Below, piece after piece: positions 55,861-64,000 of a stretch of DNA of 64,000 bases. The stretch spans positions 91,585,654 through 91,649,653 of the forward strand of contig OZ023262.1 in the NCBI GenBank assembly GCA_964006375.1. The letters are read 5' to 3'. Numbering within the stretch: the first letter of the stretch is position 1; each line of letters begins with the position of its first letter. The stretch comes from Tillus elongatus (taxonomy: Eukaryota > Arthropoda > Insecta > Coleoptera > Cleridae). The position numbers and the translations under genes are program-made. Below the pieces are notes generated by a model. The model was not told the DNA's origin and did not search any database. It worked only from the letters and a program-made list of their open reading frames with translations.

Positions 55861-56145
55861 GCAGGTCCGTTTAATTGGCCTTCTAGTTCCCCGAATTTGG
55901 TGACATTTTTCCAAGACTCGAAAGTCGATATCTTCTCGTTGGTGATTCTTTCCACAAAAATTTACCAAAAGAAGTGGCTCAAGAATCCCACACGTTCATA
56001 ATAATATAATCAACGTTATGGATAACACCGCTGTGTGATTTCATCCTTTTAACGTTTACCACACTAGCTCATAGAACATTATGGTATGTATTATGAATTA
56101 TTTTACGCTGGTGCAAGTTCTGATTGCTAATACACGTTAAAGAAA
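55861..56145. other. No recognisable feature
   Basis: Non-coding between the LINE remnant and an inverted-repeat element. Confidence 0.3.
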
Positions 56146-56334
56146 AAAATGTTCGGGACGCAGCAAGTGCATTATAGTAGTGAATTTTCATAAGAATTGC
56201 ACACTATTAGCAAGGTATCTTATTGAAACTAATTCTTCAAATTTAAATGGACCTGAGATACCAGTTTTAGAGGTCCCAGTTAGCGATTATTTGAATGAGT
56301 TTCTGTCTTCCATGGAGTTAGAAAATTATAGTTT

Positions 56335-56404
<70 letters not shown>

Positions 56405-56812
56405 AGTACTGCAAGTCTCTTTACGAAAACTGTGTTACAAATTACATTAAAGTCACAAAAGTTTTCTAGAAAAAAAAATATTTACAAAGGGAATGTACCT
56501 GTCAAATCATAAATATGGTAGGTATTTTCTTTTTAATTGCTAGGGTGGTTTTGTTTTAGTTAACCCAATCGAACTAGTTTTTGCAAACAAAACAACAAAA
56601 AGTGTTTTTTAAAACCAACTTGTACTTATCCGCGAAGTTCATTATGTTATTTTTCTTTAGTTTAGTACCCAGGCTGCGTTTACATAGGTGTTACTATGGT
56701 TCAAAATTGAAGATTCTAGCTTAATAGGAAATTGTGTTATCGGTTTCAAATATTTTTACAAAACTCTCTACCATAATGTGTTTGCTGCACTCTGACCTTT
56801 TTCAACATTTAT
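56146..56812. mobile_element. Complete inverted-repeat element carrying a TA tract
   Basis: The left end is ATGTTCGGGACGCAGCAAGT; the right end is CATAATGTGTTTGCTGCACT followed by CTGACCTTTTT; the ends pair in reverse. The TA tract (56338-56402) lies inside, about 190 bp from the left end. Interior right half: TTACAAAGGGAATGTACCTG and GCAAACAAAACAAC. It is non-coding. This copy shows terminal repeats and microsatellite in a single unit. Confidence 0.8.
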
Positions 56813-57404
56813 CTACTGCTTATTTGCTGTATCCACACGTTTTAGAAATAATGAAATATTGTAGCTCTCTATGTAAGACTGACAAACAAGGCAACCTAAA
56901 TTTTATTTTTGGAAAAATATTTTAAACAAACGAAATGGGGTAACAAATTAAACGTAAATTGAAAAGCTTGGTTCGCTGCTTAGTCGCAGAGGTTCCCCTT
57001 CCCCTTCTGCATGCATATAACCACCCTCAATGTATAAACAGGAACAATGTAAACAAGAAAAAATTATTGGGAACAATGCGCAAGAAAGTTGCGGGACCTG
57101 CGGTAAATATAGAGGTTCTGGGCAGGATAAGTAGAATTCTAAGGAGGTATAGCTGCAAAGTGGAATAAAGGTAGCTTATATAGGTCCAACTGAGCTAGTT
57201 TTTTCGCACTTCTCCCTCACATTTCTTTTTTATCTTCTTCCTCGCCCAACACCCTATTCACAACTGGTCTCGTAACTTTCTTGGGGGCTGTGTGCAAGAA
57301 ACATTTCTTGCTGTTTGTGCACCCAGAAGGAGATCTAAGCATATTTATGAATTTTTTTTCTAAAAAACCTCCGTATGATAATCTGCAAATTTATAGAAAA
57401 TTTA
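56813..57404. other. Non-coding sequence with no clear match
   Basis: Short open frames (56959-57168) have no recognisable motif. CAAATTTTATTTTTGG and similar phrases suggest diverged element interior, but this is uncertain. Confidence 0.35.
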
Positions 57405-57735
57405 ATTTTTATTTACAAAAAGGATGTACCTGCCAAATTATAAACGTGGCAGGTATTTTTACTTATTAGACGCTTGGATGATCCGTTTTAGTCCACTCAA
57501 GCGAAACTGTTTCTGCAAACAAAATGACAAAAATGGTTTTCTAAAACAAATTCATCGTTGCCTGTGAAGCTCATTGTGTTATTTTTTTAACTTAGTACTC
57601 ATGCTGCTTTTATATAGATTTTAGTATGTATCAAAACTGAAGATTTTAGTTTAATGGGAAATTGAGATCACTAATTGGAATATTTTAGGAAAATTCGCTA
57701 CCATAACGCACTTGCTGCAGCTAAACCCTTTTAAA
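57405..57735. repeat. Right half of an inverted-repeat element
   Basis: Parallel to 56445-56812: TTTACAAAAAGGATGTACCT, GCAAACAAAATGAC, TGCTGCTTTTATATAG, and the end ACCATAACGCACTTGCTGCA. The left half with its TA tract is missing. Confidence 0.75.
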
Positions 57736-58559
57736 CATGTATTTACTATGCTGTATCAATACTTTTTGAAAATAAAATAAATAAATATAAACAAAAAAAA
57801 ATTTGAAATTAAAATTTTAATAATGTACACTGAACATATGTTTATAGTTATAGAATAAACTACTGCAGGATATTATGTAGTTTCATTAACCACAAGTTTT
57901 CCATATACGAGATGAAGAGTAAATAATAATGAAAATTCACTAAAAATTAAAGTAAACAATAAGTACCTTATTTTAAGATTCTAAGGTATTAGATGCGTCG
58001 ATTTCGAGGTTATATTCCTCTTATTATTTGTTTATGACGTCTGTGAACAAAGAAGAAGAAGAAGATAACCTTGGATTCGACTCCCCCTCCCCCTACTGTC
58101 AGTTTGCAAAAGAACAAATGACAATGACAAATATCTAACTGTCGTTGTCAAATTTAACTAGGAGAGGGCGATTGGTTTTAAATATCCTAAAGAGTGGGAA
58201 GCTTAATATTTATACATAATAAAACTTAGTTCTAGATTGACTTTAAACAAATTGAATAACTTTCATTAAAATGTTTATTTCTTACTATATATTTTTTTGA
58301 TATCTTCAAATTCAGATGACAGTTTTGGCAAATGGCAACCCCGCTCATTGTTTGTTGTGACATATTTTTGCAGCCCGTTCGTTTGAAGTTTAATTTGGAG
58401 CATTTATTTGCAATAATAGCAGAGTAATCCTGACATATCTGTCTGACCTTGTCTAACACTATAGGCACTCATTCACAGGTAATTTCAGGTTATATCGTAA
58501 TACATTATTAATTTTTTATTTGGTTATAATTCAGAATTTACTGAACCCATTAAGTTCAA
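57736..58559. other. No recognisable gene
   Basis: AT-rich, apart from a short purine/pyrimidine-biased patch at 58055-58100 (GAAGAAGAAGAAGAT, then CCCCCTCCCCC). No module match. Confidence 0.4.
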
Positions 58560-58804
58560 ATTTGGTAGAGCCGACGATTGATACGATATCTACGCGCGTG
58601 TAAAGTTTTAGTTTCATACTTCCAGTGATTGAAAATATATTGCGTTTTCAAGCATTTTTTCGAATTTTTTTCCGAAAGTATGTGAGTGTCAAAACTGTCT
58701 AACGAACTCATCCAAGCTATTAACAAAATGAAGGGAACTCCCAATTTTGGTTTCGATTGATCAAGTATTTTTTGAGTTATCGGTTGGATATATACATATG
58801 TATA

Positions 58805-58880
<76 letters not shown>

Positions 58881-59015
58881 CTTCTCAACTGACCTTGGAT
58901 TTGGGTTCTATGGGCCCTAATTCGCGCTCACTTGAAGAAATTTTCCAAAAATATTACCATCAATACCTCTCTATTAGTGAATGTTCTTAATGAAAATTCA
59001 CTAAAAACTCCTTAC
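58560..59015. repeat. TA-element, reversed: right flank, TA tract, left flank
   Basis: Right-flank sequence (CTAACGAACTCATCCAAGC, TTTTTTGAGTTATCGGTTGG) leads to the TA tract (58808-58878). The left-flank module follows (GGGTTCTATGGGCCCTAATT, CTCTATTAGTGAATG). Confidence 0.85.
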
Positions 59016-59059
59016 GCTTAACAACATTAACGTGTGGGTTTGTAAAGTTAATAGCTTCC

Positions 59060-59455
59060 TAAAAATACTAATCGACGTCGTTTTCCTTCGAAATGTTTGA
59101 TTATTACACGCACTGTTCCTGTGTACCGTTACAAATGATCCAAAACAGAATATTAATGAGGTTTAGTATTGGCGGTTATGCGGTTAATTATTTCACGTCC
59201 ACAAATCAATGTGACGCAGTCACGCACACATACAAAAGTACCGACATCCGGCTTAATAGAATTGTTATTATTCATTATGCCTTCCATTCCTGGCGTGACT
59301 CTCTGAATCAGACCTACTTGATTAAGGACCGTCTGAAATATTCCAGGATTGTCTTGCTCCTGTTCGACAAATTATCATCATTAATTCTATGTGGTATGCG
59401 CTAGATAAACCAAATTTATGTATATGTGCATTGACTTTTGACTTTTGAAATAAAG
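59060..59455 (+). pseudogene. Possible LINE ORF2 C-terminus
   Basis: An open frame of 103 codons (59093-59401) contains LQMIQNRILMRF, similar to the LQ..QN..LR.I segment after the RT thumb of jockey/CR1-like LINEs. It is followed by a short 3' UTR with AAATAAAG near 59448. No other motif supports it, so the identity is tentative. Confidence 0.35.
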
Positions 59456-60054
59456 TGTTTCCTAATTTACAAGGTGAAAATTTATTTACCTTCTGTCGTT
59501 ACATAGTGGTTTGAAGAAATGTTGATATTACGAACACTTTTGCTTATAGAGAGATAACGACTTTACAGTTTTCGAAAAATTTATTTAAATAAGCTCGAGT
59601 TATAGCTTTTACAACCATATCCAAGGTACGTTACAGTTTTTATGTGTTTATATACAGGGCGTGTTTAAATTAATAGGAAAATCATAGCAGAGATTCCTTT
59701 GGTGAAACAAATTAAATTAACCTAACATATATATCCCAAGTCGCATAATACAAGAGATACAGGGTGTCAAAATGACAAATTAAAAATTGTTTTCCCTAAT
59801 AATTTCTAAATATTCAGTCAGACATGTTTCAAATTTTATATCGAGAAATTTTTTCAGGTTTTAAAATATACTATAATAATCATTTATGTCGTATACAGGG
59901 TACCACCTACAGGCAATGTAATGCGTCAAATATGCATCTTTTTTTTCTCAGCCCTCGTATGCATCTTATAGTAACAAAATATGAAATACTTGGCCCTTTT
60001 TAACAAAAAAGTTAACCTTATTAATAATGGTTTAAGTCAACCGTTTGGGAAATA
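59456..60054. other. Non-coding, CAGGGT-rich sequence
   Basis: Three ACAGGG motifs (59655, 59759, 59894) recall retroelement 3' ends or LTRs but no structure can be closed. No gene. Confidence 0.35.
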
Positions 60055-60174
60055 TTTTTAGCGAATTTTCATTAAGAAAAATTTGCTATTAGAGAGGTTA
60101 CGATGAAAAGCTTTTGAAAACATTTCTTTAGCTGTGCGCGAATTTGGTTCCCTACAACCCAAAACCAAGGTCCG

Positions 60175-60258
<84 letters not shown>
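60055..60258. repeat. TA-element: left flank and TA tract
   Basis: A GCGAATTTTCATT/AAGAAAAATTTGC hairpin and the flank module (GAGAGGTTACGATGAAAAGC) precede the TA tract 60178-60258. Confidence 0.85.
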
Positions 60259-60262
<4 letters not shown>

Positions 60263-60905
60263 AAGTATCAGAGTAACTGGAATGAGACTTTACATGTGGC
60301 TATAAATAGTGCAAATAAACCTATGTTGTGAATTTTAAGTAATCTGGTACACAATATTTAGAGTTTTTTCCAAATTAAAAATAAAATCTCAAAGACATGC
60401 GTTGAAACGACTTAGTAGTTAAAGTCCAATGCCTGACAGAGTAGTTAACTGCCACGCATCGATTAATTCATACAACAGATATAAACCATACATCAACGGT
60501 AACCAAACTAAATATATAGTAGGCAGAAAACATACTGCCCAAACCAAGAATCGTGAAATCTCGGCCGTAATTATGGAAAATGACAGACGAAATGAAATTA
60601 AAAATTTTGCCAATTGATTTTTATTTAACTGAGAGATTCAATCACTTATTAAAATACACTATATTTGTAGCTTTATAAACGGCCCTAAATACAGTTTTAG
60701 CGCAGCATAGATATATTATGCTGTCGCATAATATAGCAGAAATTTAAACAAAATCAAGCCAGGTCTCTATAAAAATGATTATAAAATACTTTTTTTATCC
60801 TTAAACTTAAACATAAGACGTCTTATAAGACGGAAACAGTCGTGGGATGTCTATCAATGGTAATTCTACTAATTCTGTAATTAATACGTTACGTATACTT
60901 TGAAT
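60259..60905 (-). repeat. Unclassified repeat X, copy 2
   Basis: Reverse-oriented counterpart of 10616-11513, lacking the 229-bp foldback (its target TACCAGATTACTT is uninterrupted near 60345). It keeps a 64-codon minus-strand frame (60613-60419) with LVWLPLMYGLYLLYE. Differences from copy 1 in this frame are mostly amino-acid changing, so there is no sign of protein-level selection. Confidence 0.8.
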
Positions 60906-61234
60906 ATAATATGCCGGACATGAAGCCGATCTAAAGTATCACACAAATAAAACGTTAATTGACGTGTGTGTAGATGGCGCAGGGCGCCTCGCGTTTGCCT
61001 CCTAAGCAAAAGTTACGCGATCAAATCCACCTCGATGAATGTATGTTTTTTATGTTTTATTTTAGCATTTGGAGAAACAATAGTGCTCAGATTTCATACG
61101 TTTTGAACAAGATCTCATTTTTTTTAAACGCCTAAATAAGTTTGTCATCTTTGAGTCTGAAACTATAATTTTCTTATTGTTGATATTGAAAAAACCGGTT
61201 TGATTAGGTTGACTAAAAGGAAATCATACTGGCG
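60906..61234. other. Flank of repeat X with a tRNA-like segment
   Basis: Contains the tRNA-Arg-like sequence annotated separately. The remainder shows no gene. Confidence 0.4.
60971..61038 (+). tRNA. tRNA-Arg(CCT)-like pseudogene or SINE head
   Basis: A perfect anticodon arm TTTGC-CTCCTAA-GCAAA places CCT at the anticodon position. Upstream ATGGCGCAGGGCGCC resembles an A-box/D-arm and downstream GATCAAATCCACC a B-box/T-loop. The acceptor and T stems do not pair well, so it is not a functional tRNA. It may be a decayed tRNA or the head of a tRNA-derived SINE. Confidence 0.45.
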
Positions 61235-61800
61235 ATTAATAAGGAAAAATAAGTGCTACGTGTATAATTTGGCAGATACTTTACTTTTCTAAATGTGAGT
61301 TAAGTTTCCTTCTGGAAATCTTCTGTATAACTTTTATGAAATTTGTAATACAAGTTTCTTTTCAAAAGACTTACGCTAGATAGTGTAAGTCTCTTGAAAA
61401 TAAACTTAACTCATATTTAGTAAAGTAAAGTATCTGCCAAATTATTTACGTAGCAATAATTTTTTCTTATTAATCGTCAGTATGATTTCTTCCTATATAC
61501 ATATATATGTATATAGCAAAATTTAGGTCTTACGCTTCATAGAAAACTGAGTTTTTTGCATTTTTCTCAAAAGGAGTTAGAACGCAGGATTTTTTTGTAA
61601 TAGAGAGATATCGGTGATAACTCTTTCGAAATAATTCTTCAAATTTGAGCGTAGTGGGACCTCTAAAATATTTCTTCAAGGTCTGTGTAAGTTTTTAGTA
61701 TTAATTTTACTAATATGCCGTAGAATAATAGTGTACAATTCTTATGAAAATTCGCTACTATAACGCATTTGCTGCGTCCCGAAATTTTTGATTTTATAAC
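61235..61800. repeat. Inverted-repeat element with internal hairpin
   Basis: 61252-61300 and 61400-61465 are imperfect inverted copies (AATTTGGCAGATACTTTACT and its reverse). A short TA-like run (61495-61515) and a diverged flank follow. The right end GAAAATTCGCTACTATAACG, CATTTGCTGCGTCCCGAAAT lies at 61745-61790. Confidence 0.7.
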
Positions 61801-62219
61801 TTACTATTTCGGATTTATACCTCCAGGAATATTAACGTCCCAAACAGACTTTTTTGTTAAGAAATTTAGAATGCGTTGCTTCCTAGCCTATCCGTATTTA
61901 AAAATAGGTGTCTAAATGTGACCCAAAATTTTCTACGAAAATTCACTGAAACTGATAAATTCTAACTGTGTGTCGCAATTTACACACTCAAAATTAAACT
62001 TCATACAAAATTGCGGCTCCCTTTATAGGAACAAAGTGATCTCTTTTGTAACAAGTCTTTTGTCGAATCCATGAATCAGCCCCAAAATACAAATTTAATT
62101 AAGGCAGAGATCATGAACCGGGTTTCCAACTCAATAGAAAATTCGAAAATCAATTCATTTAAACGACCGTAACATAGGGAAAGGATGATTTAAGCAAATC
62201 AATTCGCTAGAATCGCTCT
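61801..62219. other. No recognisable feature
   Basis: AT-rich to balanced sequence, no gene or module match. Confidence 0.35.
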
Positions 62220-62785
62220 ATGTGTCATTGGGGTCGGGTCCCGGCGATTAGATTGGAAGCACAAGACCACAAGACCACTATTGCGGTTGTCGCATCAATA
62301 AGGTGCCGGTCAAGATTTATGCGGGCAATTTGATTGCGACCGCTCTAGAGCTATAAATTTCCGGGAAGGTCCGGAATAGCCGGAACACGATTGTCTGGCA
62401 GCTCCGATGTCTCATCTTGTGTTGCCTTAATTACCAGCGTGTTGACTTGGCCGCGCCCTATTAGCCGACCACACTGCCCGCACCTACATTCGAACTTCTA
62501 ATTAAATATCTTGTCGACACAGTCAAATAAAGTCGTAAATTCCGGTAATCACGCGAGAACAAGCTCCGAAGGAATACAGAGCAGACGCAAATGTGAAGCG
62601 ATATGTGTGGTGTCGATCAGCCCAGCCACCTAATGGTTAATTAACGTAATGTGACTTGAATACCTGATTTTAAGGTATGGACAGCGATGTTTGGTTTTAC
62701 TGTGGCAGTTGCGAAGGCGATTTGCAATTTCTCAGATGCAGCCCTCCCCGAAGAAGAATAATTTAATTTCGATAAAAAACACACA
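62220..62785. other. Higher-G+C, possibly single-copy DNA
   Basis: 62225-62480 is one of the most G+C-rich non-element stretches in the window and has no repeat match and no long open frame. It may be unique regulatory or intergenic DNA. Confidence 0.35.
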
Positions 62786-62793
62786 AGTAGCGG

Positions 62794-63576
62794 CAGTGCC
62801 GGCCTTAACCACCCAGGCGCCCCGGGCGAGTCAATCATTTGGCGCCCTTTACTATATGAGAATACTTATGTATAATTATATAGTCAAATAATAAAAGAAG
62901 TTAATTGGGTAGCACATTTGTTTTAAATTTAAGATAACTCTAAGCTTGTCTGGCAGTTTGTTGAACTCGAAACATGTTAAAACTTTTACTTTTTAGCTTT
63001 TTTTGTCAGCAAATTCTCTAATAAGACAAGCAAAATCTAGGTTTTCTGCAACTTGATTTTCCATGGATAGTGAGGCCAAACTGGTCAATCTGGTTTCAGA
63101 CATTGTAGACCGCAAGTAGGTTTTTATCAATTTCAGTTTGGAAAAACTGCGTTCACCACTTACAACAGTCATTGGTTTTGTTAACAGAATACGCAACGAT
63201 GTCCAAGTTTTGGGATATAATTCTTGAAGGTTATGCCACTTGTTAAAGTTTAAGGCTTCAATAGGCGTTGCTTGACTGTCGTCAAAATAATGTTGCAGGC
63301 GTAAAATTTAATCGCACAACAAATTGCCATCGATATCTGATTTAAAGTTGACAGTTAACTGTTCCTGTAATTTAGCACAATGTTTTAATAATCGTTCTTT
63401 ATTTTGATTCTTTTTTATGTTAAACAAGAAACTCCACGTAGAAAAATCTTGCACCTGTTCAAATATTTCTTTTATAGATATAAGCACAGTATCCAAAATA
63501 GATTAAAAAATTCGCGGCGCCCCTGTGCTCCGGCGCCCTGGGCGACCCCCCCCCCTCCCCCCCAAAGCCGGCGCTG
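62794..63576 (-). mobile_element. Internally deleted hAT transposon, 783 bp
   Basis: Perfect 8-bp target duplications AGTAGCGG lie at 62786-62793 and 63577-63584. The ends are CAGTGCCGGCCTT (left) and, reversed, CAGCGCCGGCTTTG (right), giving short inverted repeats beginning CAG, as in hAT elements. Subterminal GGCGCCC motifs occur at both ends. A G+C-rich C-run (63546-63563) lies near the right end. The interior holds only the C-terminal part of a transposase on the minus strand. Movement would have required a full-length relative. Confidence 0.93.
62993..63496 (-). pseudogene. hAT transposase, C-terminal part with dimerisation domain
   Basis: On the minus strand the frame reads FEQVQDFSTWSFLFNIKK, then a stop at 63310-63308. 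In the same frame it continues with HYFDDSQATPIEALNFNKWH and the hAT C-terminal dimerisation domain (VVSGERSFSKLKLIKTYLRS, then LTSLASLSMEN), ending at 62993. The N-terminal zinc finger and the catalytic core D residues are absent, removed by the internal deletion. Similar proteins are annotated as ZMYM-type/hAT in many insects. The single stop and the missing core make it non-functional. Confidence 0.9.
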
Positions 63577-63623
63577 AGTAGCGGAGACTTCTCGGAACTA
63601 GCAAACCGACTAAATTTAATATA

Positions 63624-63979
63624 GATCGGTCGTCCAGTGGTAAGAACGTGTGCGTTTGAACCGAAGGGTACTGGGTTCGAACCTAGCGTTCTCCTTTCAT
63701 TTTTTTAGTACATACTGTAACATTAACATCAACCGTGGTTGTGGCATTGTATTTGAGCAAATTTAATGTCTGCACGTTCCGTCCTTCGAAGCGGGCGTAA
63801 AGCCGTCGGTCCCGTGTCCATGCGACGTTGGGCACGTTAAAGATCCCTACCCTCATTACAGAAAGGCAGGGGTTCGGAAAATTTTTCAGGATAGTGAGGA
63901 AAAACTGCTCCCTGGCGTGAGTGATTGGCCATAGTCGCGGAAATAGACCGACGTTAAATAAACAAAAACACGCACACAT
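63624..63979 (+). mobile_element. tRNA-derived SINE, copy 2
   Basis: Flanked by ATTTAATATA (63614-63623 and 63980-63989). The head has the A-box-like GTCCAGTGGTAAGAACG and B-box GGGTTCGAACC. The body has GCCGTCGGTCCCGTGTCC and GTTAAAGATCCCTACC. The tail has TGATTGGCCATAGTCGCGG (63922-63940) and ends in TAAATAAACAAAAA. Structure and sequence agree with copy 1 at 14483-14835 throughout. Being Pol III-transcribed and non-coding, it depends on a LINE for reverse transcription, probably of the type at 28003-28655. Confidence 0.93.
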
Positions 63980-64000
63980 ATTTAATATAATTTGCAGCCA

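Overview
The window looks like intergenic DNA from a large, repeat-rich arthropod genome, most likely an insect. The evidence is the combination of a BEL/Pao and a Ty3/gypsy LTR retrotransposon, several non-LTR retrotransposon (LINE) families, a Penelope-like remnant, piggyBac, hAT, pogo/Tigger and Tc1/mariner-type DNA transposons, tRNA-derived SINEs and very long TA microsatellites. I see no convincing single-copy host protein-coding gene. The species cannot be named from what is visible.

Layout. 1-3.7 kb: AT-rich modules and one foldback half. 3.7-5.6 kb: Penelope-like GIY-YIG remnant, a 105-bp tandem repeat and an RNase H-bearing LINE 3' end. 6.3-9.1 kb: TA-cored repeat modules and a short inverted-repeat element that cuts off a pogo 5' end (9.1-9.8 kb). 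10.6-11.5 kb: unclassified repeat X with a foldback inserted in it; its inverted second copy is at 60.3-60.9 kb. 11.8-17.3 kb: LINE remnants on both strands, with a SINE nested in a LINE 3' UTR. 17.6-28 kb: TA modules, a repeat pair (R), a foldback and two decayed Tc1/mariner-type transposases. 28.0-28.65 kb: a LINE end whose tail is shared with the SINEs. 29.2-33.0 kb: decayed piggyBac with a duplicated 5' part and an embedded LINE piece. 33.4-39.9 kb: a recent BEL/Pao insertion. 40.7-45.2 kb: TA modules, a perfect foldback and a LINE end. 45.2-51.9 kb: a recent, apparently complete Ty3/gypsy element. 52.0-52.7 kb: a pogo-like transposase gene with one intron. 54.1-55.9 kb: a decayed L1/Tx1-like LINE. 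56-61.8 kb: TA-cored inverted-repeat elements. 62.8-63.6 kb: an internally deleted hAT with target-site duplication. 63.6-64.0 kb: a second SINE.

The dominant structure is a dispersed non-coding family that carries a (TA)n tract at a fixed internal position and, in its complete copies, ends in inverted repeats around GACGCAGCAAGTGCGTTAT. About 20 TA tracts of 50-160 bp occur, and most have conserved flanks, so the microsatellites travel as part of a transposable element.

The active-looking parts are the two LTR elements. The gypsy has near-identical LTRs, a tRNA-Leu-type primer site, gag and pol open, and a textbook -1 frameshift signal (GGGAAAC, 6-nt spacer, 7-bp stem). The BEL has LTRs differing by one base but a frame-breaking deletion in its RNase H, so it was probably mobilised by proteins from another copy. 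Other observations worth attention are a LINE/SINE shared tail, hammerhead-like ribozyme cores in a foldback family, a filled/empty site pair, and a 60-bp GT-AG intron in a pogo-like transposase.
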